From positions 1-64,000 of the forward strand of contig JBAMJV010007481.1 of NCBI GenBank assembly GCA_037951105.1: a stretch of 64,000 nt of DNA, given 5' to 3'. A program made the position numbers and the translations under genes. How positions within the stretch are numbered: position 1 is the first letter of the stretch; the number at the start of each line of letters is the position of its first letter. Under the pieces are notes generated by a model. It saw only the letters and a list, made by a program, of their open reading frames with translations. It had not been told where the DNA came from and did not search any database. This document shows, piece after piece, positions 1 to 11,272 of this stretch. The stretch comes from Echinarachnius parma (taxonomy: Eukaryota; Echinodermata; Echinoidea; Clypeasteroida; Echinarachniidae).

Positions 1-1817
1 GCCATTTGGTACAAAGGTTAGAACAGTTAAAATGTCACAGGGAATATATTGATTGCTTTAGTATTTAATGGCCAAATTGGTTATAAACGTCATATAAAGA
101 GAGAGATATTATGCAATGAACAGCAGCAGACATACCATAGATTGATAATGTCAACTACCGAACATTTGCTGAAAAATAGTGGCCAAAGCAGGCCTGTAGC
201 CGGTGGGGGGGGGGGGGGGGAGGGGGGGAGGGGGGGGGGGGTGCGTACACACCACCCCAAATTCAGAAAGGTTACCACTTTTTGACGGTCTCGAGTCCAC
301 TTATAACACTCTTAACAAATGGTCTTTGCTGCGAAAAAAAAAATTGACGATGGATTCCTCTCCCCCCCCCCCCCCCCCCCCCCCCACCCCACTGAGAGGA
401 CTTTAAACCAACTGCCTCGGTTTTGAAAAATTTGGGGACGGACATCCCCCCCCCCCACCCCCCCCCCCCCCCCCCCGAGAGGACTTTCAGCCAATTGCCT
501 TGGTCTCGAAATATTTTGGCAGGTAGTCTCGGTCGCGAAAAAATTGGTATCGGTCCCGTTTTTGTAAATTAAGCACCCCCCCCCCCCCCCCCCCCCCCCC
601 CCCCGTGAAAAATCCTGGCTATGTGCCTGCAAAGTCAGTGGCGTAGCGTGGTCGGACTGATAGGGGGCACACCTATATTTATTTATATTTACACATGGGC
701 AAAATACTGGGGAAACGTGCCGCCCCCCCCCCCCCCCCGTAGCTACGGAAATGTTTAAATAGTGGCTACAGTTGCGTACATGTGTAGGTCAGATTTTGTC
801 AGGGGGATTTAGGGATGGATATAGATAACCGTTTTCATTCAAACTTGTATTACTAGGCCATAATGTACAACACATACAATATATGGCACGTATGAATACT
901 AACATTTAACATTCAAAAAGTTTTGCAATATTTGTTTCCTCAACAAGTTTGCAAAATCCACCTTTATTAACATAATCATCTTAAATAGTCTTATAATATA
1001 TATCAAGATGTCTTTGTTCCCTCAAAACAAAATAAATGGCCAACTAAAATCGTGTTCAATATGTTCCCCAACAATTTTTGGAAAATCCAAGTGCATTTTT
1101 AAAGGGTGACATGATGCCTTTGTCCCCCAGCCCCCTCTCCCACCCCCCTTCCCCCCGCCTCGATCCGACCCCCCCCCCCCCCCAAAAAAAAAAATAATAA
1201 TAATAAAAAATAATGCTAAAAAGTCGGAATAGTAAAAAAAAAAAAAAAAGATACTACCAATTATTCGGGCAAAAGCCTCGACCTCCTCCCCCTTTAAAAA
1301 GGTTGTCTACTAATTAAAACAAAAAAAAGCCCTGATATGAAATTGTGTCAATGATATTTTAATTCTGAATATCAACCAAATTAAAAACAAGAAGCAATCA
1401 CACAAATAATAAACGAAAACAAAATTACAAAATAAAACGAGCCAAAACAAAGTAAATAAATTATAAAACAGAAAAACTGTCAAATACGAATTGAGTGTTA
1501 TAAATCAGAAGTGTTCATGCAAAGCTAAGGAATAAAAAATCTTTCCAAAAATAAAAACGAGACAATACAACAAAAACCGAAACAATTTATATTAAGGACC
1601 AAAGGGAAAGAGAATAAAAAAACAAAACTGTCAACAAGTCATTGACTTCTTTCCGTGAAAAGTAGCACTTTAAACACTTCAAAACTATAATATTTTTTTA
1701 CACAAATAAAACGAAACAGAAAAAAACACACAACATTAAGTTTGTATAACCCACCATTAAACGCAACAAAATAAATATTATCAAATATCGAAACTTCATT
1801 GACTGTTGCCCAGTGGA

Positions 1818-1905
1818 TTAACCCTAAAAAGACTGGGCTATTTTGAACCTTTAAAAAAATGGGGGGGGGGGGGGGGGGGGGGGGCTAAAAGCCCCCATTT
1901 TGCCT
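1818..1905 (+). repeat. Fragment of TTAACCCTAAAAAGACTGGG element with poly-G
   Basis: It starts TTAACCCTAAAAAGACTGGG, continues with CTATTTTGAACC, and reaches a run of about 24 G followed by GCTAAAAGCCCCC. This matches the reverse complement of the end of the complete element at 62856-63641. Only this terminus is clear here. The homopolymer sits at the same place as in the complete copy, so it is part of the element. Confidence 0.7.
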
Positions 1906-2164
1906 CAGTTGCTATAATCATGTGCTTGTGCGAAGTAGCAATATAACTTCCTTTTAATAGTAGTTTCTGAATGAATCGGGAGCTTATTATCTTTCCTGTG
2001 GAGACTAGCTTCCAAACTGGGCGGACAGGACATTTTGTTTCCATGGAAGGCTGACTGAAAGTCATTTGCATTATCCAAAGCCACAAATTAAATTTACATA
2101 GAATTTCACATAGGTACCTCGTTGTATTCGGAATCATGGAATGGGTTTTGTTTTCCAAATGTAA

Positions 2165-2450
2165 TTATACATGTATAGGATTGAAGTGTTTGGATACGAA
2201 ATATCTACGGGAGAATTTATACTTTGTACAATGTCAGTGCAATATTATTAGTGAATATATCTCACTATGAATTTTCGCTCATATACTCGGTCATATATGA
2301 CATATTCATTTACCACTGAATTTCCACATATAGTAACTGGACATAATTTTAAGATCACAAAAATACATATTGTATCAACCATTCCTCGTCAGTGTTTGCA
2401 CATTGCAAAAATGGCCTAGCTAGTAGATGTAACGGGCAAGTTACCATAAC
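2165..2450. repeat. Old, degenerate copy of the TTAA MITE family seen at 39482-39868
   Basis: Shared landmarks appear in order: a stretch on ATTGAAGT, TACTTTGTACA, GTGCAAT, TTTTCGCTCAT, GGACATA, TATTGTATCAACCATTC and TTTGCACAT. Neither TTAA terminus is recognisable. The copy is much more diverged than those at 28352, 39482 and 9477, so it is probably an older insertion. Confidence 0.55.
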
Positions 2451-3580
2451 AAACTTCAAGAATCACATGATTTATCATGGTTATGTAAGGAAATGCGTTC
2501 CAATTTGATTGAGGGTCAAAAGCGCGCATCGATGACGCATTGTTTGAGGTAACCTGATAAGGAAAGGGTTATGCCCACAAGAAAAGTATTGCGGTCGCAA
2601 ATGTGCGGCATAATAATAGTGACGTTTACAGAATATTTAATGTCAATGATCGTTGCTGGGGGTTGGTTCATTATATTACAGGCAGGGGAGTAGAGAAGGG
2701 AAGCAAAGGGGGCCAATTGTCCCCAGTGTTGCCTCCCACCCCCTTCCGTTGAAAGAAAAAAAAATAGCAAAAATAACGTATATCATTGTTACAATGTTGT
2801 TGGTTGGTTAATTTTCTTTTTCCTTTTGGATTACTGTCTTATAGAAATTAAGTCCTTATTGTGATAAATGAGAGGGAAGAGAGGAAGACGATTAGAAGAA
2901 TGAAGAAAGCTTTTCCTGTAAATAGTCATTATTTAGTAGTCAGTAGATTTTATCACACTTGTTTATGTTTGTATCTTTTTCAGTTCATTAGTTAGTTTAG
3001 TTTGTAAGCATTTTAATGCATGTAGTACTTTTATTTGATGAGTTTGTCTATCTGGACATACCCATAAGATACACACGAGGGACCTTAATTCCACAAGCTC
3101 TGCTTTCAACCAAGGTCACCTCATCTTTCTATTGTAACGCCATATTTTGTTAATTTGCTATGTTCATGACATATCGAAATTTAAAAAGTCGACGGGAGAG
3201 AATTGAGTTGAAGAGAGAGAGAGAGAGAGAGAGAGACAGATGGAAAAGTTGAAATGGTATTGTATCATATATTTCTAATATACATGCACGAGATAGAAAC
3301 AATACGTTGAAGAAGAACAGATAGAAAGAGGAAGAAAGAAAGAGAATTAATAAGAAATAATATGGAGAGCGAGCGAATTATATGAGTCAAGAAAACACGT
3401 ATACTCGTAATGTTTGGTAGTGAATAACTGCCTCTAAACGGGGTTTCCTTTATTTTAGTGGTTAGTAGACATGGTAGAGCTAGGCGAAGTCGTAGTTGAA
3501 CGACCGACAAAAAGAGACTGATTTGTGTTCTCTCTGTTTGCGCATGAGCTGTTGAATAGATAACCACCTACTGTTGTGCG

Positions 3581-3596
3581 ATTGGCTGCTATAAAG
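3581..3596 (+). promoter_or_regulatory. Candidate TATA-like core promoter of the TLR gene
   Basis: TATAAAG at 3590-3596 is preceded by ATTGG (inverted CCAAT) at 3581-3585, about 105 bp before the TLR start codon. The distance fits a short unspliced 5' UTR. The two motifs are closer together than a classical CCAAT/TATA pair, and chance occurrence in AT-rich DNA is possible. Confidence 0.35.
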
Positions 3597-3700
3597 TGGG
3601 TCGTAATTGAGACAATTACATGCATTCCTCAAACAAGTCTGATAATCCTTTTCTGTGCGGACACAGCTAGCTTAGATAACATTTCCGACTACCGTGAATT

Positions 3701-6478
3701 ATGGCAGGAAAACGAGTGCGTAGATCAATTACAGCTGTCATTTCAGTCTTCTGCATTTACTCTTTGATCTGGCATCATGGTGTGTCTGCCAACACGGACT
3801 CTCCTCATTCAGTGGTTATGGACGACGAAGTCGATGACGTCATGGTTGACGAATTCTCGCAGTTCCCTACACCTTTCGTCTACCCGACGCCGAGTGACAA
3901 TCCGCCGTCGTCTGCTACCGATGTCTGTGACTTCGACACTACTCTAAAACTCGTCAACTGCACCAGTCGCAACCTGACGTCGGTTCCCGTCGATTTCCCG
4001 TACGACGTCCAACTGTTGTATCTGAGCGTAAACGGCATTTCTCGCCTACGCAATGGATCGTTTGCGAATCTGACACACCTACGTGAGCTCTACGTGGACC
4101 ACAATGATGTCTTTGACGTCGAGAGTGCGGCGCTCGAGGATCTCGGAAGTTTGGAAGTTCTGGACCTCTCGGGAAACAGAATATCTGCGCTGCCGCCGAA
4201 CGTCTTTGCGAGGAATTTAAGGCTCCGGGAGTTGAACCTTGGGATTAATAAGCTCACCCAGATTCCCTGCGAAGCGCTCCTCCCGTTGTCGGGACTAAAG
4301 AGCATCCTCCTGTTCCTCAACGATATCCACTCCCCGTACTGCCGACGCTTCCCGACCCTCTCAGATGATGCCTCAGTCAGTCTGAGTAGGAACAACATCG
4401 AGGTGGTGCTCTCCTGGAGTTTCTCATTCCTCGAGAACAGTACGATAGGCACTCTGCTCTTGGCGGGGAATCACATCCAGTTGATCAACTTCAGGATTAT
4501 TGCGACGCTGAAGGCGCATGGGTTAGTACTGAGCTTCAATCCGCTTACTGAACTCGGGCTTGCGAGCTTGTTTTACGGTTTGCGCTTCAACAACGCGCTG
4601 CGCTCGCTCGAACTTCGCAAAGCGTCCGTCACCGATGACATAGATCCCCGCATCTTCAAGTTCCTTGAGAACAAGACGCTGGACTTCTTGGACCTGTCAA
4701 TGAACGCCATGATGACACCACCTCGCGCCGCGCTCAACTATCTCCGTCACCTACGAAACCTGTCCTTGGCGGACAACCAGTTCTCGGAAGTGGAGCCCAC
4801 CGACTTTGAGAATATGACGGCGTTGGTAGCGCTCTCCCTGGAAAACTGCGGGATAGTGGCATTGCCGTCACTAAGCGTCACGACGCGCTGGAATTCCAGT
4901 CGTCTGCGCGTCCTGAACTTGGCGCAAAATCGCCTGGCTAAAATTCCATCCGACGCTTTCCTCGGTTTGGATGGACTGACGACCCTTGACCTGCATTCTA
5001 ACCCGCTTCACTACTTGGATACAAAGTCGTTGGAAGGGTTGACAAATCTCAGTGGCTTGAACTTGTCGTACACTAGTCTGACCAGTGTACTTGAGGGAAC
5101 GTTCCAGTTTGTGCCTAACTTGAAAAGTTTGACTTTTCGTAACGCGCGACTTGTGCAGGCGAATCCCCTTCATTTTCTGAAAGGACTTGACAAACTTGAA
5201 ATAATCGACTTGGCTGGAAACGATCTCGAAATGATCGATCTCTACAACGAATATTTCGGAGTGTCCATGTTTTTCGAGAAGTATAACTTGCGAGAAATTT
5301 GGCTGGATAATAACATGGATGTCAAACGCATCCCTCCAAATACTCTCCGGAATCTAACAAAGTTATCAGAGTTGTCTATCAACAATTGCGGACTGGTAGA
5401 TCTCGACGAAACGCTTTTCAGAGATTTGGCAAGTCTCTCCTTGTTGTCTTTTGACAACAATCTCGTCACTGAATTGCATCCGGGAATGTTTGCCAATCTT
5501 CAGAACTTGACAGTGCTTTCTGGAAGAACCAATGCCTTGACCATCATAAGTCATGATGTATTCCGCGGTGCGATCGCTCTGCGCCACATCATCCTGCCTA
5601 ACAATGCGATTACTGTGATCGAGGGCGGGACATTAGCGCACCTGCCGATGCTTGAATCACTGAACATCCAAGGAAACCCGCTCGCATGCACGTGCGCGCT
5701 CCAGTCGTTCTCCGATTGGTTGAAAGTGACCAACGCATCGCTAGTGCGCGGAGATAGGACCCTTTGCGCGCCCTCCTCACTTCACGATGCTGTCGGGAAA
5801 CCCGTCGCAGATTTCAACCCAGCGATCTATTGCGGGCCAAATGTTGCCCTCATCACAAGTTTGTCCCTTCTTTGCGTGGTGCTTATTATTCTGTCCGCGC
5901 TGGGCTACCGCTATAGGTACTGGATTAGATATCGCATGTTTCTTCTGAGTCTCTGCGTGGCCGGCTACAAGGTATTCGAGGAGGATCGGGAAGCCGACGA
6001 TTATGAATTCTTTCTCAACATCATGTTCGATGACGGGGATGAGGCGTGGGTCCAAGACAACCTCAAGCCGTTCATAAGAAACAACTTCCCTGAAAAACAA
6101 GATCACGTCGACATCGTCTACGGCGATGATGATCTTCTCCTGGGGATGTACTTCCTGAGTGCCATCGACTACGCAATTGTCAACAGTTTCAAGACCGTGC
6201 TTCTTCTCAGTCCTGCAGCCGTCCAAACTGCCTGGTTTGCTACCAAGTTTCGTATGGCGCTCGAACACGTCAACGAGTCCCGGTTTGAGAAGGTCATCGT
6301 CGTCTTCTTAGAGGAGATCGATGACCAGGATATGCCCTTCCTGGTGCGCGTGTTCCTGAGCAAGAACAAGCCGTACCTAAGGTGGACAGACGACCCAAAT
6401 GGTCAAAGGTACTTCTGGGAACAGTTCCACAAGTCACTTAGGACTAATGTGCGGAGAGATGATACAATACCATTATGA
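3701..6478 (+). CDS. Toll-like receptor, single exon, LRR-TM-TIR, divergent TIR
   Basis: A 925-residue type I membrane receptor. Residues 1-30 form a signal peptide (hydrophobic TAVISVFCIYSLIW). Cys76 and Cys87 form a small N-terminal cap, followed by about 20 leucine-rich repeats. One C-terminal cysteine cap (659-711, with LACTC) places it among vertebrate-type, single-cysteine-cluster TLRs. The transmembrane helix is near 715-735 and the TIR domain about 756-916. TIR box 3 is kept (YFW, 904-906) and the core is TIR-like (FKTVLLLSP). Box 1 is weak (YEFFLNI). In the BB loop the usual RDxxPG reads DDLLLG, so the proline is leucine. By family it would sense microbial ligands and signal through TIR adaptors; with this loop, signalling may be altered. 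The single exon matches echinoderm TLR style. The start is the first ATG leading straight into a signal peptide. A poly(A) signal follows at 6601. Confidence 0.95.
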   Translation: MAGKRVRRSITAVISVFCIYSLIWHHGVSANTDSPHSVVMDDEVDDVMVDEFSQFPTPFVYPTPSDNPPSSATDVCDFDTTLKLVNCTSRNLTSVPVDFPYDVQLLYLSVNGISRLRNGSFANLTHLRELYVDHNDVFDVESAALEDLGSLEVLDLSGNRISALPPNVFARNLRLRELNLGINKLTQIPCEALLPLSGLKSILLFLNDIHSPYCRRFPTLSDDASVSLSRNNIEVVLSWSFSFLENSTIGTLLLAGNHIQLINFRIIATLKAHGLVLSFNPLTELGLASLFYGLRFNNALRSLELRKASVTDDIDPRIFKFLENKTLDFLDLSMNAMMTPPRAALNYLRHLRNLSLADNQFSEVEPTDFENMTALVALSLENCGIVALPSLSVTTRWNSSRLRVLNLAQNRLAKIPSDAFLGLDGLTTLDLHSNPLHYLDTKSLEGLTNLSGLNLSYTSLTSVLEGTFQFVPNLKSLTFRNARLVQANPLHFLKGLDKLEIIDLAGNDLEMIDLYNEYFGVSMFFEKYNLREIWLDNNMDVKRIPPNTLRNLTKLSELSINNCGLVDLDETLFRDLASLSLLSFDNNLVTELHPGMFANLQNLTVLSGRTNALTIISHDVFRGAIALRHIILPNNAITVIEGGTLAHLPMLESLNIQGNPLACTCALQSFSDWLKVTNASLVRGDRTLCAPSSLHDAVGKPVADFNPAIYCGPNVALITSLSLLCVVLIILSALGYRYRYWIRYRMFLLSLCVAGYKVFEEDREADDYEFFLNIMFDDGDEAWVQDNLKPFIRNNFPEKQDHVDIVYGDDDLLLGMYFLSAIDYAIVNSFKTVLLLSPAAVQTAWFATKFRMALEHVNESRFEKVIVVFLEEIDDQDMPFLVRVFLSKNKPYLRWTDDPNGQRYFWEQFHKSLRTNVRRDDTIPL

Positions 6479-6600
6479 TAGGGATGTCTCTGTGCTAAAT
6501 ACTTTGCCACATCTTGGCTGGAACTTTGCTTTGTTTTGTTATTTATATCTATATGATTTTCTGTTGAGTATATTTTACATGTTTCTTTATGAAAAAATTG

Positions 6601-6606
6601 AATAAA
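6601..6606 (+). other. Poly(A) signal AATAAA of the TLR gene
   Basis: AATAAA lies 123 bp after the TLR stop codon in AT-rich sequence. It is the first canonical hexamer downstream of the stop. It would give a short 3' UTR. Confidence 0.55.
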
Positions 6607-6919
6607 CTGTAAAAATGGATCTATAATAATTCTGAAGAAAAACAAATAACCATCTAAGACCAACAAGCCTAACATCTAGAAAATGTGAGGCATTATGTAC
6701 ATGTATGATATCGGAATCTTTCAGAGAAAAACAATAGTTTGATTGCTATTGGAAGATTATATTTTAGTACAAGCTTACCAAAGATATATTTATTTTATTT
6801 CATGTGCTTGAATGTTTTTGTATGGGTATTCATTGGGCTTTTTATGTGTTCTTATCTTCAGAACCAGGATAATGTTTAATTAAAAAGCTTGAAATTATAT
6901 CTGGCGTTTTATCTATTGG

Positions 6920-7279
6920 TTAAAGTGAAGCCTGTAAAGTGTCAGATATTGCCCAAAATGACATTTGAGACTTCAATCCTGTACCAAAATCATTGTAAGA
7001 TATGTCCGAATGATGTGTGAAAGTTTCATTGAAAAAGAACACTGCTTTCCTGGTTAAAAAAGCGAAAATATGCGTCAGCTTTTACAACGGACGTTTATGA
7101 CCGTTTGTTAACGCTTTTGAGCTGAATGATAGATATCGTCAAACTAAAGGGGCATTTGAAAAAATCTAACCCTTTTTTATTCTTCTCTTACCATAACCTA
7201 AAAACAACACGGTAGAAGAGAAACGAGGAAGCTCCAAGTAACTTTCGTGGAGTTAGACACTTTACAGGCCTCACTTTAA
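6920..7279. repeat. TTAA MITE, family C
   Basis: A 360 bp element bounded by TTAA, with inverted ends TTAAAGTGAAGCCTGTAAAG and CTTTACAGGCCTCACTTTAA. It has no coding capacity. A longer relative lies in the other orientation at 13165-13718. The interior (GAAAGTTTCATTGAAAAAGA) also resembles family D, so C and D are probably sister families. Confidence 0.8.
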
Positions 7280-7347
7280 ACTACAATGTTTTTGCTACTT
7301 CACATTTATATGCTCTCTGTAAATACAGATTTCTAAAGATGTAAATA

Positions 7348-7432
7348 TTAAAGGGACTTATAACTACAATATATATTGAATCAACCATTCATCACTTTTT
7401 GCACATGTCAGCAAAGTTACCAGATCCCTTTA
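7348..7432. repeat. Internally deleted copy of TTAA MITE family A
   Basis: TTAAAGGGACTTATAACTAC at the left and TACCAGATCCCTTTAA at the right, only 85 bp apart. The interior retained (CAACCATTCATCACTTTTTG) matches one arm of the full-length copies at 28352 and 39482. Confidence 0.7.
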
Positions 7433-7724
7433 ACATAAATAACCAATCAATAAAGTGTAATTTTAGTAAACACTACATTAAAGAGACAGGTTTTGTAAAT
7501 GGAAATAATCAAAACTAAGGAGAAATGGAAGTTTGAATGTACAATATGTTTTACACAATTAATGACATTTATTTGCCTGCATTTTTCAGTTAACATGCTT
7601 ACATGGACTGAGTTCATAGTACATAATGACAATTAGAACTACAGTAGTTACCATAACTGCGTTGATCTTGCATACAATGTCTGGCAATTCATCAACATTT
7701 TGATAGGCAAATTCCAAATTATTC

Positions 7725-8996
7725 ATCAAAGCGGTCCATTGACTTCTGAAGATGTTTCCAAAAGTGATATTTGAGACTTCAATTATAATTGTATAACCAT
7801 ATATCATTATACGATATACAGCCTTGGAAATAATTATTAGACCAAGCACTTTTTGCTCATTTTTTGAGATGTTTTACACTATTTTGTCAATTTAATTACA
7901 TTTTAAAGAAACAAAAGCTCATAAAATATCAAACGGGGGTATAGTCAATGGGATTAGGAATGCCTACAACAGATGTGATGTCTTGAATTTGAAGAAAACA
8001 AGAATTTCATGAATATTTGCATGGTTTTTTACCATAAAAACGTATCGGTTTTATACACACGTTTTCAATGCATAGTGGAACATTTCAAGATTTTTTTCTG
8101 TAAGTAGTGCTTATATCATAGAAATGTCTTTCCATTCTTTGTAGGGCTTGTTCATGTGTAAATTAATTATTGATTAGAGTTGCCAAGTGACAGTCAATCG
8201 CTCTTATCAAAGAAGTAAGACCAGGTGAAGTTAGATTCTATCCTGGTACACTGCTAAAGCAAAGGTAGTCAGCATCCAAATATTATTTGCTTCTCCAACA
8301 GAGTTTTATGCCACTTGGCAACTCTCACCAAGAATAAAAGTGCTAAGACAAGTTACACTAGGAACTGGGGAGACCTGTCTATGATAAAATCACAACTTGC
8401 AGGGGCAAATCAACAAATTTTGCACTTTGTTGAAAAAAATGTATGGAAAACCCATACCTTTAATGTACATGGAAGGAATGGACAAAACCCATACAATTTG
8501 TATAAAATTCATGTTTTTAATCAAATTGAAGGCATACAATATGTGGTAGGTATCACTAAAACAATTGAGGATACCCCTTCGGGTATATCATTAACTAGTT
8601 TGTCTTTTAAATATCATAAAATTGACAAAATAGCGTAAAACTTCTAACAAATTGTTCAAAAAGTGCTTGGTCTAATAATTGTTTCCAAGGCTGTATGTAC
8701 TTCTGAATGAAGTGTGAAAGTTTCAAAGAAAAAGATCACTGTTTAACGAGTGAAAAAAGGTGATAACCGATGTCTAATTTTATCATCTACTGCCCATTGA
8801 TTTTGACTACAATCAAAAAGTGCTCCTTGAACGCTTTTCATTCAATCATAACTATCTCCATAATTTGGGAGACATTTGAAAAATCAAAACCATTAATTCT
8901 TTTGTTACCATATAAGCCAAACAACATGGTACAAGAGAAATGTGAAAGCTCAAAGTAATTTTGGTTGAATTTGACAAAGTTAATGGATCACTTTAA
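7725..8996. repeat. TTAA MITE family D, split by a Tc1-like element
   Basis: The left part (7725-7816, with CCAAAAGTGATATTTGAGAC) and right part (8696-8996, ending AATGGATCACTTTAA) match the uninterrupted body of the family. Without the 879 bp insert the element is about 390 bp, the same as the copy at 14034-14882 without its own insert. The left TTAA end is worn. It has no genes. Confidence 0.75.
7817..8695. mobile_element. Non-autonomous Tc1/mariner-like element, inserted in family D MITE
   Basis: Terminal inverted repeats of about 38 bp start TACAGCCTTGGAAATAATTA and end in the complement, with TA at both edges. The CAG start and TA target are typical of Tc1/mariner. No transposase is visible; the one open frame (8315-8638, 107 aa) resembles no family I know. 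Inside is a second inverted pair, AGAGTTGCCAAGTG near 8176 and CACTTGGCAACTCT near 8311, which may be a further small insertion. The flanks join into a continuous family D MITE, so this is the younger element. Confidence 0.8.
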
Positions 8997-9247
8997 GTTT
9001 GGTAGTGGGTTGACTATATTCAATGAATCAAGGTTACATCTTATCACCGAGGATGCATTGAAGTCTTGCACATCCTGTATACCACACTGTTGGTTAAATA
9101 AACATATATACATGGTTTACAAATGAGTATATTATATGTGGTTTACAAATAGTCATATTGGCCTTGAACCCTGTGCAACTTGATCTTTTGATAAACATGT
9201 TATCTTCGTAAACCAAACAATGTAATCATTAAAGGTATTACAAGTAC

Positions 9248-9423
9248 TACAGTGGAACCTTGTTGTAAAAAGCTCTGATGAAACAAAACCTTCTTAAACA
9301 AGGTAATTTTGCTAGTCAAAGTGCTTTATATTATTTTGTTTTTTACTCTATAACAAGATAACTGATTTTACAAGGTAATTGTCATGGTCCCAAGGAATTT
9401 GTTATAATGATGTTCTAATGTAG
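9248..9423. repeat. TA-flanked MITE, TACAGTGGAACCTTG family
   Basis: It begins TACAGTGGAACCTTGTTGTA and has internal lines such as CAAGGTAATTGTCATGGTCC that recur inverted at 38060-38168. Its right terminus is eroded. The CAGTGG start after TA suggests a Tc1/mariner-derived family. Confidence 0.6.
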
Positions 9424-9476
9424 TTAAACAAACAAATTAATAACAATACAATAACAGTCTAAGGGCGCTCTCTTTC

Positions 9477-9857
9477 TTAAAGGGATCTAGTAAGTAGCAA
9501 CATTGTCTAAATTCATAGAACTTACTTTGAACTCTTAATGGACGGTTCTCTCATGCATTGTTGTATGCATATTACCAATATAAGCATGGAACAAGTTTTT
9601 TTTTTTTTAATTACCCATCCAAAAAGATATTTACAATTCAAGTGTTCGGATTTTTAATTATCCACTGGAAAGTTATAATTGTACAAAGTCAGTGCAATGA
9701 GTTAGCAAATATCATTTTTTATTTTCACTTGGCCATATCCATTTAACATGAAATGTTTACACATTACTCAGTGGACATATCAGATCACAAATATACACGT
9801 TTTATCAACCATTCATCACTTTTTGCACATGTCAACAAAGTTACTAGATCCCTTCAA
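9477..9857. repeat. TTAA MITE, family A
   Basis: The left end is TTAAAGGGATCTAGTAAG; the right end is TTACTAGATCCCTTCAA, with the final TTAA mutated to TCAA. The interior (GCACATGTCAACAAAGTTAC, TTTATCAACCATTCATC) matches the better copies at 28352 and 39482. Confidence 0.8.
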
Positions 9858-10215
9858 AAAACTTGTCCATTAGTACATTATCCTCTACATCAGCCATTTC
9901 AATACCATGCTTTGTAAATTATGTTATTGAATTTTCTATGCACTATTATTTTAACATTGTAAATTAATTAAAAGTCTGCAATAATCACCTTGGATATTTG
10001 TTTCATTTATTTTGTTTTCACATCACCTAAAAGATTTACTTAGTAATAAATCCATACCATCACACTAATAATTATAACTAAAGAATTACATTAAAGACTT
10101 TCCGAGTTTTAATCAGTCACAGTTCGATAAATTTGGATCATTTAAAATTTGTGTACAGTACAGTTTGTGATTTCTCAAGATAATAGTCGAGCGATCTGCC
10201 AATTACACCTTTTCA

Positions 10216-10777
10216 TTAAAGGGATAGTTGAGTTCTGGTAAGGAGAGTACAGTTTTGGTGAAACTGAATTTTAGTAACCAAAACCTGCATCATTACATTA
10301 CAAACTAATAGTTATAACTAGAAAGGAACACAAAATTACAAATGACGTAGTAAAGATCATGTTATCATTCAAAAAGAGCCGTTAAAACGTAAGAGGGCGC
10401 TCTCTAAACACTCATCGGTTTCAACCATTTTGAATAAAATATTGTGCATGTGATGCTTTGCTGAAATAGTGATTAGATAGAGAAATAACCAACAACTATT
10501 TAAATACTTATTTTGTAATTTTTGAAAGAGGAAGCATTTAAACAAAAATTTTAACGGCTGGTTCAAAATTCTCTAATAAACCTGGGGCCCCAGGTTTATT
10601 ACAAATTGTTATATTTATGGATATTTCAGCCGTCTCTGAACCGATTTTGATCAAACAAAGATGATTTTATTATTTAACTATTATGCTCTTTCAAATTTTA
10701 CACTCAGTTTTTCATTACCTCACAAAAAAAATAAGTAGTCTAGCGCCATCTCTACCAAAACTCAACTATCCCTTTAA
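10216..10777. repeat. TTAA MITE, family G, 562 bp
   Basis: The ends are TTAAAGGGATAGTTGAGTT and AACTCAACTATCCCTTTAA, an inverted repeat. A perfect palindrome AAACCTGGGGCCCCAGGTTT lies at about 10578-10601. The same body, including the GGGGCCCC palindrome, is found at 43859-44375, where an empty site proves a TTAA target. No coding potential. Confidence 0.85.
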
Positions 10778-11069
10778 TCGTTCTGCAACTAATATATCAA
10801 TGATTAGTGGTATTTTGTCAGCAAAATTTGATTGGTTGACTGAGCAAAGAGGTAACAGAATAGTTCAGTTTTGTTTTCCCTTTGTTTTGGGCCACCCAGT
10901 TTTAGGCCAGCAAAACTAGCAAGGTCTTGATTTTACTTCAAAATTGTAATAAGCATATTTTCAGCAATGCAAACTGCCAATCATTTTAAGAGTCAGTTTC
11001 ATTTGATTGTTATGCCACTTGAGTTTTTTTGTCAATTGTTTGTTAGATATCCAGAATCCAAAACTACTA

Positions 11070-11165
11070 TTGCAGCATGTATCGGATGACTGGGGTAATA
11101 ATAGTGATGCACCGGAAAGACAGAACGTGCACTATATAAGTAAGCCACCATTATTATTATTATAA
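11070..11165 (+). repeat. 3' part of a SINE with L2-like tail
   Basis: It contains GATGACTGGGGTAATAATAG, then CACTATATAAGTAAG and an ATT microsatellite tail. The same order is seen at 18505-18765, 38330-38455 and 41820-42010. Only the 3' half is clear here. Confidence 0.5.
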
Positions 11166-11249
11166 TTATACAGCCACTCAAAAGTCGATATAATTAAAAT
11201 CAATAATTACTTTCAATAGCAGGCAGTGTTGCAGCATGGTGCAACTTAT

Positions 11250-11272
11250 TGGGGGGGGGGGGGGGGGGGGGG
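11250..11272 (+). repeat. Poly-G tract
   Basis: An uninterrupted run of about 22 G in otherwise AT-rich sequence. No recognisable element boundary is seen on either side. Confidence 0.8.

Larger units (their letters stand above)
1..3560. other. Gene-free, repeat-rich stretch with long G/C homopolymers
   Basis: No convincing gene is seen. Uninterrupted or nearly uninterrupted G or C runs lie near 207-240, 362-385, 446-476, 575-604, 721-738, 1168-1183 and 1861-1884. Between 390 and 620 a unit beginning GAGAGGACTTT occurs twice, each copy bounded by a poly-C run. At about 638 there is GTGGCGTAGCGTGG, also found inverted near 11837 next to another poly-C run, so at least some of these tracts belong to a dispersed repeat. 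1320-1800 is plain AT-rich sequence and 3213-3236 is a GA microsatellite. Short open frames over the tracts code only for poly-Gly or poly-Pro and are not credible. Confidence 0.7.

Noticed and set aside
203-632. Open frames of 60-110 codons over the G/C tracts
   Set aside because: They encode poly-Gly or poly-Pro runs; homopolymers lack stops by chance.
8315-8638. 107-codon open frame inside the Tc1-like element
   Set aside because: No resemblance to a transposase or any family I know, and part of it runs into the terminal inverted repeat.
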